From positions 129,722 through 193,721 of the forward strand of contig KB445810.1 in the NCBI GenBank assembly GCA_000320605.2: DNA of 64,000 bases. Reading direction: 5' to 3'. Shown in pieces: positions 46,380 to 57,255 of this stretch (the first letter of the stretch is position 1; each line of letters opens with the position of its first letter). The DNA comes from Gelatoporia subvermispora B. Its lineage: Eukaryota; Basidiomycota; Agaricomycetes; Polyporales; Gelatoporiaceae. The translations under genes and the position numbers were made by a program. A model generated the notes under the pieces. The model was given only the letters and a program-made list of their open reading frames with translations. It ran no database searches and was not told where the DNA came from.

Positions 46380-47723
46380 TTACGCAATGCCGTAGAACTC
46401 GAGGTACTGCTGCTCGAACAGCGGGACAGTATGACCGACGTTCTGAGCGAGGATGGCTTGGAAGCGAGGCCCGTATGTCGCGTTGGAGTAGCCCTGAGGG
46501 AGATACGACTCGCTGACGTTGGAGATTGGTGTGCTGGGGTAGTCGAAGACGGTCGTCCACTGCTTAATTTCTTCCCAGAAGTTCTCGGGGTAGAGAGTAG
46601 TGTCTCTATACAACGGGTCCACAATGAGCTACGTTAGAGCGAGGTGCCGAAGGGAAAGACGTACATCGTTCCGTGCCACACCTGCATTTTCGGGTACTCG
46701 CCGGTATATCCAGGATAAGCTGCGTAGACCTTCTGTGCCTGTTGGGCCACAGAGATTGGAATGGGTGAGCGGTACGATAGCACTTTCCGAGATAATGGCA
46801 ACATACCCACTGCTGGCCTGTGAGGATCTCTTCTCCAGTGGAACATTGCGAGTTCCAGCTGTCATCAGGCTGGCCAGGGAGCGCGAAACAGCCGAACGCG
46901 ACACCAGAGTCGACGACGCCAGCGCTAAAGACATCGGGGTATGCGCCCGCAAGCACGCTCGTCATCATCGCGCCGGACGATGTGCCGGCGGCGAAGACGC
47001 GGCCGGCGTCGACGCCCCAGTTGGAGATCGCGTACCGCACCGCGGAGACAATGCCAAGCGAGTCGCTGCCGCCGTTGTGCGTAAGCGTTGCGGTCGAGGA
47101 CACGTCCCAGCACGTGCCGGAGTTGGGCGAGCTGGGGAAGAGCACAACGTAGCCGTACGTCTCTGCGAGCTGCGCGTACTTCGAGCCGGAGTAGTATGCC
47201 TGTGCGGTCCCCCCGCAGTCTGGAAAAGCTCCATCAGCATGGACTTTCAATGCGTGCTAAAAGGGACGTACAGTGGGACGCGACGATCAGAGGCGGGTTG
47301 CTGGCGACCCGAGCAGGCTTGTAGACATACATGCCGACATTGGTAGGGTTTGTGCCGAAATTAGTAATCTGGTGGAGAGTGGACGCGGGGATGGAACTAA
47401 GACCAGTCGGAGCAGTGGTAGTTGTGCTCGAGCTGGCTGGCGGGACGCTAATAGGCGTAGTCGGGGTAACAGGGGTCGTCGACGGCGCAGCAGAACCGGG
47501 GATACACTGGGAGTAGTATGCACTGTACTCAGTACACATCGTACCAGAAACTAGAGATCGGCTTAAGTTGAGCATGATGTGTCAGAGTGTGTCAAAGATA
47601 GGGCATACCGCAAGTTGTCGCACCAGTCCAGCCAATACCGCCACACTGGCCCCACTCCGGCGACTGACCTGCAACCAGACGCAAGAGCGGGAGGACGGGG
47701 AAGAAAGCCGCGAGCTTGAACAT
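46380..47723 (-). CDS. Secreted CE1 acetylxylan/feruloyl esterase with N-terminal CBM1
   Basis: This is a plant-cell-wall carbohydrate esterase. The signal peptide is [19 protein letters not shown], followed at once by a cellulose-binding CBM1 ([19 protein letters not shown], then [18 protein letters not shown]) and a Ser/Thr/Pro linker. The CE1 esterase domain shows [40 protein letters not shown], nucleophile [20 protein letters not shown], and the histidine in [20 protein letters not shown]. An intron at 46664-46606 joins WHGT to [13 protein letters not shown], so the acidic residue of the triad (HGTxD) is present; reading through that intron would wrongly lose it. Other introns split [12 protein letters not shown] and the segment after [12 protein letters not shown] is at 46380-46382. 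About 380 residues. Acetyl versus feruloyl specificity cannot be decided here. Confidence 0.92.
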
Positions 47724-47784
47724 TTCCGATGACAGAGAAGAGGAAGCGACGGAGGGCTACACTGTTCAACGATCAAGCGAGCTG

Positions 47785-47792
47785 CTCTTATA
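47785..47792 (-). promoter_or_regulatory. TATA box of the CE1 esterase gene
   Basis: TATAAGAG on the minus strand, about 62 bp before the ATG at 47723, with GC-rich flanks. A good core promoter candidate for a strongly inducible secreted enzyme. Confidence 0.55.
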
Positions 47793-49230
47793 GCAGCAGC
47801 AACATTCGCTCGAGGGGTTTCCAGCTGACAAGCGTAAAGACAGCATCCGAGACGGGCTCTGGTATTGCATATGGTGGTTGTCTTGGCGCAGAGTATGGCT
47901 GAGTGGGAAGGAACGACTGAAGAAGCTCCGCGAACAGACAGCTGCAAGAAGGCACGAATTATCCGATATCGTACCTCCCGAGAAGCAATCGAGGGATCAG
48001 TAAGTGTATGCGGATCGTAATGTCATGGGCGCCCAACGCGTGCCTGAGGTTTTGAGAACAGATAAGTAGCTGCCAGACGGTAGAGAAACCTTCTACCAAG
48101 CACTTGCTAACGTCCAAGCATCACGCCCTTGCGACACCGTCTACTACCCTTCATGTTGTATTGACAGAGGCAGACTCTTGCCTCTGATCGTCGACCATAA
48201 TAGAGGCACTGGATGTCCTGTTCATAACCCCGGGGGCTAATCCACGGATAATCCCATAGCCCTGGTACCTACCAGATGACCAAAGCTAACATGTCCGAGC
48301 GCACCGCATTCGATGAGCTCTCCTTAGGCAAGTCACCTGGGAAACCAAAGTCTAAACAAGCGGCTCTTCGTCGGTAGTGGTGCTGAGTACTGCAGGGCAA
48401 TGCTCCAGACTACATACGTCCGGAGATATATCGAAGCGAGTACTGCTTTGTCGATAGTAGGATCCTAGAGTCCGAACGGCCGAAAGCCAAGTCTGAATGT
48501 ATGACTGTGTACGCGTTCATGGTATCGGGCAGCGCATTATATGAGGAACGACTGTTGGGAGATCAGGAAGGATCATGAGGTCTTCTCAATGGCGGGATCA
48601 TATGATGATTCTGCAACGTGAACTCACTTCTACTCAGATCGCTTGCGGTGCCGAGGACTCGACATAGTCGTTGTAAGCGCCATTTCTGGTCTGTCACTAA
48701 ACCGTTACGAGATTTGCCATCGCTGCACGATATGCAGGAAACGCTACGTGTTGGTGTAACTGCTGGACCTCAGTGAGGCTTCAGAGATCCAAGTCCGCTC
48801 GGCTGGCGTGTCAGTTGGTCGTACATGAAGTGAAGCAAGCCACGAGTCGTCGACCAGCGGAATGAGTTGGAAAACAGGGTGTCAGGTTGCCTTGCATGCG
48901 GTCCTGAGCGGCCCGTAGACAACGTTCAGCCCTGTAATTCAAATACGAACGAGATTGAATAGATCACGTGAGCGATCTAAACGCCCGAAAATACGAGCGC
49001 TTAGAGCGACTTGGGCAACTCAGATGCCGAGGACCTTCGCCAAACTGTTGTGTGACAGACGAGGAGAATGTGCATCCATTAGGAGTGATTACAATGACAG
49101 TGAGGAGTCCAGTGATACAAACAAGACTGAAAGACTGTCAGCACCGACATCCCGCAGAGCGGCTAAGCCAACGCACCAGGGTATACAAGCATACGAGTTA
49201 CACAATAAGTACAACGAGTACAGTGTAGTT
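47793..49230. other. Gene-poor stretch, nothing recognised
   Basis: About 1.4 kb between the esterase promoter and the end of the ING gene. Only short anonymous frames. No repeat, transposon or RNA gene seen. Confidence 0.4.
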
Positions 49231-50715
49231 TCATGCTGAGGTGTTGCGTGCGTTCGAGCGGCCGCCGCCAGCGCGCTTCTTGCCATTGCGGCGCGCCCGT
49301 TGAGAATTGCGCTTGGCGCGGCACGCATCGCAGTACCACTCGCCCGCAGGAGGGGCCGCGAGGCCAATACACGGCAAGTGGAACTGAACACAGAACGGAT
49401 CAGCACAGTCCCAACAAAGCCATGTCCCAGAGGGCTGCACTTACCCATTCCTTCTCGCAGGTCGCATCGTCGCACGCGATCATATCTCCATAGCTGATCC
49501 GGTTGCAGACGCAATACGTCCTGCCATCGTCCGCCTCGCCGTCGGGGTCCGCGCCTCCGTCGGCCGAGAAATCCGGGCCATCCACCACAGCCGTCACGCC
49601 CACAAAGCTGCGCGCAGGCGGCATCCCCGGGCCCTCGAGCTGCCCCGGCGCCCACTCGGCCACCGCGCCTGTGACGACGTGTGCGCCGTTCGTGTGCGCG
49701 AGTACGCCGTTGACGACGCCCGCTGCGTACGGCACCGGCAGCGAGGGGTGCGCGGCGGAAGATGAGGGCGGGGGATGGTAGGCGTCGCGCCGCGAGGGGG
49801 TGTCGGCGTGGCTGCCGACGTGGGCATCGGTGGTGGCGTTGGCCGCGCGCCTCTTGTTCGACGCACCACCTGCACGGGCAGTGCCAGCCTGCCTCGAATG
49901 TCCGTTGGGAGTCTGCGCGGGAGCAAAAGGGTTCGGAAGATGCGAGGCGACGGAGAGGAGCGACTCCGTTGGTGAGGCCGCGCGCTCGTTCCTGGGTGCC
50001 ACACGTCGCTGGTCAACGGACGATCTACGGACGGAGCGCATCCAACGTACTTTCTTGCCCTGGCACCATTCCTCGGTCTGGGGGCAACATCCGTGTTGCG
50101 TTCTTTTCTGGGCGTCTTGCTAGGCCCGGCCTCATCATCATCCCTGCCGGCTGCGCGCTTCCTCTTGTTCGGGCTCGCCTCGACCGCGTTGTGGGCGAGA
50201 AGGCTCCCGTACGCGCCGCGGCGTTGTCGTCGCCCGCCTTCACCGGCCATGCCGACAGGCATGTAGGAGCGCGTGGCGACATGCGGGTAGACGGTCTTCC
50301 TCCCCAATAGATCCGTGGTGTTGAAAAAGTCTCGGTCCGGCGCCATCTCGAGTAGCGTGCCCATATGCGTCCTATGCGCGCGCAGGCCGTCGGCGGCGAG
50401 GCATGCGACGCGGATCTTGTCCTCGCCGCCGAGCTTGAGTCGTGTAGCTTCCTCCGCGATCTCGGCGAGGAGCCAGAGGCGGTCCTGTTTGGTGCCGAGC
50501 TTGTCCTCGAGCATGGTGGTGAGCTGCGCGATTTTGGTGGTGAGCGTTGCCATGGACGACGAGAGGACGGCGTCGAGCTCGCGGAGGTCAGCGAAATGGC
50601 GCGAGAGGTCGAGCGGCAGCGAGTCGAGGGTGTGCGTGTACTCGGAGAGGAGGGCGAGGGTGTGGGCGGTGGCGACGGCGTTGGGTTCGCTGAGGGCGGG
50701 GGCGCGCCGCGACAT
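49231..50715 (-). CDS. ING-family PHD finger protein (chromatin reader)
   Basis: Fungal ING (Yng/Pho23-type) proteins guide histone acetyltransferase or deacetylase complexes to H3K4-methylated nucleosomes. The start at 50715 (MSRRAPALSEPNAVATAHTL) leads into the helical ING domain: LLSEYTHTLDSLPLDLSRHF, ELDAVLSSSMATLTTKIAQL, IAEEATRLKLGGEDKIRVAC. A long basic, low-complexity region with NKRKRAAGRDDDEAGPSK follows. The C-terminal PHD is CVCNRISYGDMIACDDATCE, then KEWFHLPCIGLAAPPAGEWY and CDAC: all eight C4HC3 zinc ligands are present. Two introns were read: gtacgt...cgtag near 50052-50010 and gtaagt...ttcag splitting the PHD at KEW/FHLPC. The G+C content is clearly higher than in the neighbouring gap. 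Which ING subtype it is cannot be settled. Confidence 0.9.
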
Positions 50716-51449
50716 GGTGTTGTCGTCGGCGTTGTTGGGAGGGTAGATGGGGGGTTGTTGGGGGGGTCGACGAGGACGGTGAGGATGTGCGGGGAGGGGA
50801 AAATGCACGCACGGGCCAAAGCAGTTCGATGCTCCCTTCCGCTCGGGGTGCAGCTGAAGCGCCCGACCACGTGCCGAGACGGCCGCCACGCGCGGGCCAG
50901 CGCCTGTGTCCGGGTGGCGGTCCGCCGCGTCGGCAACTGCCATCCACGCCTCCCATGTCGCCTCGACTCAGCTTTGCCACCACACTGCAAAAGCCTCCTG
51001 CGATGTTCCCTGGTCCTCTACATATCCTATTACAACAGTCTCGCCCTTACGCGTACGAGGCATATTCTTGATACTCGTGTTTTCTGTCGCTCTTCTCCTA
51101 ACGGACTGCATGGAGCTTTGGGCGACTGAACTCCACGTTCCGCTGCGGCTAGTGACAGCCGCATATGCGAATCGTCGACCGAGCGCAATGTGCTCGCCGG
51201 TCTCTTCATGAAGAGGTACGCCTCTCGGGAGCGAAATGCAACGTCTCGGGACCAAATTTGGCACCTCACAGCGAATAGGAGCCTGCTTTTTTACACAGGC
51301 CAGAAGTAGATCACAAGACGAGCCAATGCTGTCATCTCCGTGGGCATGAGATCAGGTGAGAAGGGGCTCCTATCTTGGGGGCCAGTTCATATACCAGCGC
51401 GTTCTCAAAGCTGTAGCTTGTTCTTCATATCCTATCATCACTGCGCACG
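50716..51449. promoter_or_regulatory. Divergent promoter region ING/BTB
   Basis: This 0.73-kb gap is G-rich on the plus strand just upstream of the ING gene (runs such as ggggggttgttggggggg near 50750), i.e. CT-rich in the direction of ING transcription. The overlapping long open frames are shadows of high G+C sequence. No TATA box was recognised. Confidence 0.4.
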
Positions 51450-52298
51450 ATGGTCGACTCCGTATCTGGGACCGGTGCAAGCGGGTCTGTGATATATGAG
51501 CTCGTATCTTACCGGAATTTGCCTCATTGTGCGCTTTCCAGGTCGTCCGTGGGTAGCGTGTCTCTGCAATCAGCTGCGGGCCCGGGCAGACACGATTATC
51601 TGTATTTCGACGACGAGACCGTCGTGTTCCTGGTTCGTCGTCTAGCGACCTGCAGGCTAGCGGCAATCTCATCAGTCCGCAGGTCGAGAATACGCTGTTC
51701 CGAGTTCACAAGCACTTCCTGCGAATCAACTCCATGTTCTTCGCCGCCATGTTCTCGCTGCCCCAGGTGAGGGGAGAGTTCGAGGAGGGCCGCAGCGACG
51801 CGCATCCCATCACGGTCCCCGACGTGTCTGCCTTAGACTTCGCACGGCTGCTCTCGCTATTCTATCCCAAGTAAGCTTCTCTCGCTGCGCATTTCAAATG
51901 AGGCTTCGCAGAATGCAGCACGCTAATCAGAGATGGCTGATAGGGACATGGTGCACGGCGATCTGAAGACCGTGGAAGAGTGGTCCTCCGTGCTCGGGCT
52001 CGCAACGCGCTTCCAGTTCGACGCACAGCGCGCGCTCGCAATCACGCGCCTCGCGCAGCTCGCGACGCCCGTGGACCGCATCCGCCTCGGGCGGCAGCAC
52101 GACGTGCGCGAGTGGCTCGAGTCAGCATACTTCCAGCTGTGCACGCGCGAGCAGGCGCTGACGCTGGAGGAGGGGAATAAGCTGGGGATGGCGGATGTCA
52201 TCTTGTTATCAGAGCTCCGGCAGAGCATCAGGAATTCCACCCGTGTCACCATGCACGAGCGATCCATCATGACCCTGATAGGGAATAAGCTGGTCTAA
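51450..52298 (+). CDS. BTB/POZ domain protein
   Basis: This is a member of the large Agaricomycete BTB family. The start at 51450 is tentative (MVDSVSGTGASGSVIYELVS). The domain proper begins RHDYLYFDDETVVFL and continues, across a 52-nt intron (gttcgt...ccgcag), as VENTLFRVHKHFLRINSMFF and AAMFSLPQVRGEFEEGRSDA, then ITVPDVSALDFARLLSLFYP. A second intron (gtaagc...gatag) leads to KDMVHGDLKTVEEWSSVLGL and ATRFQFDAQRALAITRLAQL, typical of the family tail, ending LIGNKLV. The stop is at 52296-52298. BTB domains dimerise or recruit CUL3; nothing here tells the partner. A further intron may lie between the ATG and RHDYLYF. Confidence 0.82.
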
Positions 52299-52513
52299 GG
52301 CCCCGCCGCCGCAGGCTCCGGGGCAAGGGCGAGATCGACGATCATTCGGAATGGGCCATCGATCTCTCAGATTCATCTGAGCATTGTACACGTACTACGG
52401 AACACACAACCAAATCATGTATCAATACCTGCTACAATCAGCCATGCTACACCAGCTCTTCTGCTGCCGCCATCATGCTGTCTATCGGAGCGTAGGCGCG
52501 CGCGCTCGTCCCA

Positions 52514-54566
52514 TCAGTCTTCAGATAACTTAGCTACGCGCAGCTCCCGCATGCGCCTCTTCGCCGCCCAGGTGTGCTGGTTCAGGCCACCGTGGAAGGC
52601 CCAACTTGCTTCTTTCCACAAGGCCTCCTCCGACTTCGGAGTGGCGCCCTCCTTCGCGTTCTTGCCCGGATCAGCGCGGACAGAGTACTTGCGGATGATA
52701 GCGGCACCGCCGGGCTGTGGTGCACACACAATCGTCAGCGTCGCCGTGCCGGACAAGGCTGCGCGCGAAGGGAGAACGTACGTGCTCGCCAAGATATGCC
52801 GTCGCGTCGACGACGAACCCATCAATGATGATCGTACAGCGGCCGACGGTCTTCCCCGCACGAGCGTATTCCAGAGCCTGCTGCAGGGTCCAGACGTCGC
52901 CGGCCCAGGCGGCGACAGGCTCGTCCTCTTCGCGTGCGAAGCCGCCCTCGGGGATGGCGTGGTACCCGGGCTCGAACCCGTGCATGTGCCCGCGCGCGTG
53001 CTCGTGCTGCGCCATGTGCTCGAGCGCGGCGCTCACGTCCGTGTCGCGCGCGCGGCGCAGGCCCGACGCGAGCCCGAGCTCGTGCAGCAGCAGGATGAGC
53101 CACTTGGACGGGTCCCAGTCGAACAGGGACGGCCCCGAGCGGAAGTCGTGCGGGAACGCGTGCTGTCAGGCGGCTGTCAGCGCGGCGCGCGGGGGCGACG
53201 GCGTGGGAGCGCTTACGTGCTGCGTGTGTGGCGGGCGACAGCGTCAGGAGGCAGATCAGGGTGACTTCATCGGGAGGCACGCACGAAGTTGTGGTTCCCC
53301 TCGCCGCAGGTCAGGAGCGCGAGCAGCTGCGGGTGCGGGCGTCAGCAAGCTGGCGTAGGGGGCGGGGCAGGGCGGGGAGACGCACGAGATTCGACTTGGA
53401 GGTGTTCTCGTCCGAGTACGGCTGCAGGCCGTCCCAGTGCGCTAGCCTGACATGATTGATTTTAGCCGACGTGGGCGGAACTGCTGCAGGAACCACACTC
53501 ACGAGTTGACAAAGAAGGTGCAGTGCCAGGCTGCGATTCGGTGAGACCCGGACTTTCCGGACGCTGCCAATACACTCACCAAGGATCCTTGCAAGCAACC
53601 CTGCCCAAATGTACGCCCCCACAGGGTCGCTCCAGGCGGCCCCGATCATGGGTGGTAGCGCCAGTCCGAAGAATGACGCAATAGGAACTGTCATATTGTT
53701 ACGCCATCGGACAAATATCCCAAGTGAGAGGACCAAGGAAAGGCGTACTGTAATATTTGTGTTGAAAGCGTACAACTGGGATAATGTCAGCGCTTGCCTA
53801 GGAGGAACGTGGCTGATGACGCGCACCAGGGTCGTTGTCCAAGTCGTCAGCGTCGATTAAGTTCATGCGTTCGTAGCGAGGTTTGAAGAAGATCCAGCCC
53901 ATGTGGGACCAGAGGAGACCTCGTGTTGCTGCGTAACTGATTGCGGCGGGAGCTCAGTCAGAAATTCCACGTTGGAACTACTGTCACATACGGGTCGTGA
54001 ACGGGATCATCGGTGAAGCGCTGGGCGCGCAATATTCAGCACCTCGAAGTGTGAATGGAGTCGCGCAGAACATACGTGGTGTAGACGGTGTCTGAGGCAC
54101 CTGGGGAGCAGGCGATTTGAAACCGTTTCTTAGGTTTACAAGTTCAGGACCAAAACTCACCACCACTAGTTGTGGCAAAACGGAGCGCACTGTTAACTCT
54201 GTCCGAGTCGGGATCGGAAAAGTCTCACCTTGATAGACCCTTGGAGAGCGCTCGAGCCTAGACAGGCAACGAGTATCCGGACGCCAAGCCGCGCGCGGAA
54301 TGCACGGTGTGAGTACAGCCGATGGTACCCGACCGTGACGCTGCTCGGCGGTGAGGAGGTGCTCGTAATGGTGACGAGTTCAGTGCTTACCCGATAGAGG
54401 ACGCTTGCCAGAAAAACAGCGTCAGCCAGAGCGTCGCCCGGGGGACAGAGTACCAAGGGTAGTAGTAGATGCCGATGGCTGCAGCGATATGCACGCCGAC
54501 GAAGAACGAGGCGTTGGACCACCAGACTCTGGCTGGATGTTTTTCAGAGGCAGCAGAGACGGTCAT
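52514..54566 (-). CDS. OLE1: Stearoyl-CoA delta-9 desaturase with cytochrome b5 tail
   Basis: This ER membrane di-iron enzyme makes oleate and palmitoleate. The start at 54566 (MTVSAASEKHPARVWWSN) leads to membrane segments and histidine box 1, VTVGYHRLYSHRAF. Box 2, WWCLRHRLHHRFTDDPVHDP, is assembled from four exons: ...SIK, TGGTG (54165-54161), 54100-54076, and the exon starting at 54020. Then come GLLWSHMGWIFFKPRYERMN, DPVVRFQHKYY, AAWSDPVGAYIWAGLLARIL, WHCTFFVNSLAHWDG and box 3, CGEGNHNF-H-HAFPHDFRSG. The middle H of box 3 is a 3-nt exon (53219-53217). The C-terminal cytochrome b5 domain has VDATAYLGEHPGG (haem His) and a second His in WAFHGGLNQHTW, ending LRVAKLSED. At least twelve exons. 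All catalytic histidines are present only if both micro-exons are spliced in. Confidence 0.9.
53217..53219 (-). other. 3-nt micro-exon (CAC, one His) in OLE1
   Basis: The minus strand reads ...CACAACTTC/gtgcgt...cacgcag/CAC/gtaagc...ctgacag/CACGCGTTCCCG. Both flanking introns (53284-53220, 65 nt; 53216-53163, 54 nt) have consensus ends. Inclusion gives N-H-N-F-H-H-A-F-P, the family's third histidine box; skipping gives only one H there. Confidence 0.75.
54161..54165 (-). other. 5-nt micro-exon (TGGTG) in OLE1
   Basis: The minus strand reads ATCAAG/gtgaga...actag/TGGTG/gtgagt...ccccag/GTGCCTCAGA. Introns are 54228-54166 (63 nt) and 54160-54101 (60 nt). Splicing yields S-I-K-W-W-C-L-R-H-R, the conserved run into histidine box 2. 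No single-intron alternative keeps both Trp residues and frame. Confidence 0.75.
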
Positions 54567-54664
54567 TATGGTTAAGATGGATGACCGCGGCCGAGGAGGA
54601 ATGGAAGGGCGGAAGTGGCACTGCGATGAAGAGGCGGCTCGAATGTCGGTATGTCCGGAATGCA

Positions 54665-54671
54665 CTTTATA
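54665..54671 (-). promoter_or_regulatory. TATA box of OLE1
   Basis: TATAAAG on the minus strand, about 100 bp before the ATG at 54566. Confidence 0.45.
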
Positions 54672-55828
54672 TGCGTAAGGGCGGGGAGCGCCGAAGATGT
54701 GTGATATTCGGGATGAGTGGACGATGGAACACTGCCTCGTTGCGGGCCTCCCAAGCTGCTTGATGCATGATTCCGGCTTGATTGTTGAGTTGTGATCGTG
54801 GAGTATCACCAGGAGAATCGGGTCAAATCCCGGCCACGTGATGTTCCACTCGAGCTCTCTCTTTGAGCAAGTTGGTCTTCGTCTTCTCGCGCCCTTCCGC
54901 GTCTGTGCAGTTTTGGACTCTTCTCCCTCTCCAGATGTCTTTGCAGACACATTTATCGAACATCCCAACGCAATCACAACTCTCATCAACGTCATCTCCG
55001 AGTCCGGCCCTCGCACCCAGCTATCACCGGCAGCCTGGTAGAAGCCACTGGTGCGCCGTGCTCGCCATCGCGTCCGCTCTAGAGAAGTCTCGCTCATGCG
55101 TCGGGACTTCTTGCGCTTGCGTATGGGTAGATTATCGCACGGCGAGTGATGGTGCTTCTCTCGCATGCGTCCTCTTGTTGCCCGGCTGATGGGATATGGC
55201 GAGGCGGAACTCCCTACCGGGCCTCGAGGCGAGAGTTTGACCACATGTGTTGTCCCGCTCGGGCGCAGTGCAGGGGATACAACGTTCATTGAAGCTTCTG
55301 ATCGTTCTTGACTACTCTGGCACCACAGTGCCTGTCAGATCGGGCCAGCGACTCTATCAAGATGCGAGCCAATCGACCGATCTAATATATTTGTATGTCT
55401 TAGTATACGCAGGGGCCTCGCCGCTCCCTCTGGCGTGACAGCCCGTGCTCTTCTTCCGTGTCTCCACTTGCCGCACTTCATCCTCGTTCTCGAATTCGCA
55501 CTCCCTCGAGAACTCGACCCGGTTTACCGGCAGAACCGCCGGAGAGCGCCGCGAAAATCTATTTGTTTGATATGGTGCTCGTGCGCGTCGGCGTACATGA
55601 GACGCTGCAATGGCCGCATCAGATGGCAGTGAGCGTCCATTGCATTGCTACAGGCATCATGGCGGGCGATGCGGGACAAACTCCATTACCACGACGAGAA
55701 TGATCACGGCTACGGCCGATCGAGCTGTAACTCAGATCGCGTCGTGTCCAAACGAGTCTCTTGCCACATGCTCCGCCTCCTCTGCGCAATTTGAATAACG
55801 TCTCTTCTGCTCTTTCATCTTCAACGAA
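54672..55828. other. Divergent intergenic region OLE1/CutC
   Basis: About 1.16 kb. Upstream regulation of OLE1 (minus) and CutC (plus) must lie here. C/T-rich stretches occur near 54840-54960. No gene, tRNA or repeat was supported. Short frames near 55435-55800 lead into the CutC leader but have no homology. Confidence 0.35.
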
Positions 55829-57065
55829 ATGCAAGAAAGGTACCAGAACGCACCCGACGACGGCATTACGATTGAGGTCTGCGTAGACTCCGTCGAGTCG
55901 GCCGCCGCGTTCGTGCTCTCCCGCCCGTTTTGATCCATCACGTATCGATGCGCCGCCCAGCGCTGTGCAGGGAGGGGCGGACCGTCTGGAGCTGTGCAGC
56001 AACCTGGGCCTTGGAGGCGGCACAACTCCTAGCCTTGGGTTGCTGAGGTCAGTGCAGAGGGCGGTTCCGCGGACACCGATTATGGTGGGTGCGCTCGACG
56101 TCGTCGCAAACACTCACACCGTCATGACTGACATCACCAGGTGATGGTTCGCCCACGAACAGGGGACTTTCTGTACAGTGAAGGAGAGTTCAATGTAATG
56201 CTCGAAGACATCCGCATCTTCAAAGAATCAGGCACGGCGGGCGTCGTCTTCGGCGTCCTCGATCAAAGCGGCGCCATCGATGTAGATCGAACGCAGAAGT
56301 TGGCCGTTTTAGCTTTCATACCGCGAGTTCTATGCGATGCTGAAGCGCTCATAGACTCGCAAATGAAGCGTTTCCAATGCAAGGTATACCGCCTTGGTAT
56401 ATCCCCGTCCACCGCGACGGCTTACCCTCTGCGCCCTAAAGTATGTTTTCACAGAGCATTCGATATGACCCGTGACCCCCTCCAAGGTGCGCCACGCCCT
56501 CTTCCCACCCACCCCCGTTCCCCGTCCTCATGCTGCGCTCGCTGCAGCCCTTCGCGACATCTCCAGTGTCCCCCACATCACGCGCATTCTCACCAGGTAT
56601 GCCCCTTCTCCTCGCGAGCCGCCCCGAGACCCCTCACGGCGCAACCTGACCCGCATCTGCGCCCTTCGCAGTGGCCACGGGCGAGCAGCACCCTCTTCTC
56701 TCCACGTACTCCGCACCCTGTTCGCGACAGCCTCCGGCGCGCACGCGCACTCACACGTACCAGCCCTCCTCCCCGGGGCCGGCATCAATGCGCCCACCGC
56801 GCGTCCGCTTCTCGACGCGCTCCTGCCGTGCGGCCTGCGCGAGATCCATCTCAGCGCGGGGGCGTGGGAGCCGGGCGCGATGCGCTATCGCCCGGAAGGC
56901 ATGGGCATGGGTCTCGGAGGGGACGGCGAATGGGGCGTGTGGCGTGCGAGCGAGGAACGCGTGCGGGCCGTCCGCGCAATCGCGGACGCGGCCGTTAGGG
57001 AACACACTGCGCGCGTTGCGGTCGAGAGCAGCACGCCGGAGGGCTTGGCTCATAGGGATGAGTAA
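55829..57065 (+). CDS. CUTC: CutC family protein (copper homeostasis)
   Basis: This cytosolic TIM-barrel protein has been linked to copper homeostasis. The start at 55829 (MQERYQNAPDDGITIEVCVD) runs to SVESAAAF; an intron (gtgctc...gtgcag) joins it to GGADRLELCSNLGLGGGTTP and SLGLLRSVQRAVPRTPIMVM. Then VRPRTGDFLYSEGEFNVMLE, GTAGVVFGVLDQSGAIDVDR, VCFHRAFDMT, and, after further introns, ISSVPHITRILTSGHG, LLPGAGINAPTARPLLDALL and LREIHLSAGAWE complete the barrel. The C-terminal part is more G+C-rich. Stop TAA at 57063-57065. Length and block order match eukaryotic CutC. The copper role is family knowledge and has been questioned for eukaryotes. Confidence 0.9.
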
Positions 57066-57255
57066 TCGGTACCGGTTCCCTCGCCGTCGGGTGGGCAACC
57101 GATGCGCACTTCTGTGGTTCGGGCACCCTAGTCATGGCACGCTTCATTCAATCGCACATTCTGCACAGGGTCATCTGTGTAAGTAATACCAGACTACAGC
57201 ATGACATCATGCAGGATACTATCAGCCCAGACGTATCCTAAAGTGCAGCCATCTA

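Noticed and set aside
50025..50990. Long minus-strand frames of 321 and 449 codons over the ING gene.
   Set aside because: They are alternate frames of high-G+C coding sequence, rich in P, S, R and T. The ING frame carries the domain.
54790..54840. tRNA-like T-arm (cgggtcaaatcccgg).
   Set aside because: The loop is one base short, and no acceptor stem, D-arm or anticodon arm could be folded upstream.
56141..56998. A 285-codon plus-strand frame through CutC.
   Set aside because: Its second half reads through CutC introns into the wrong frame; conserved barrel blocks require splicing.
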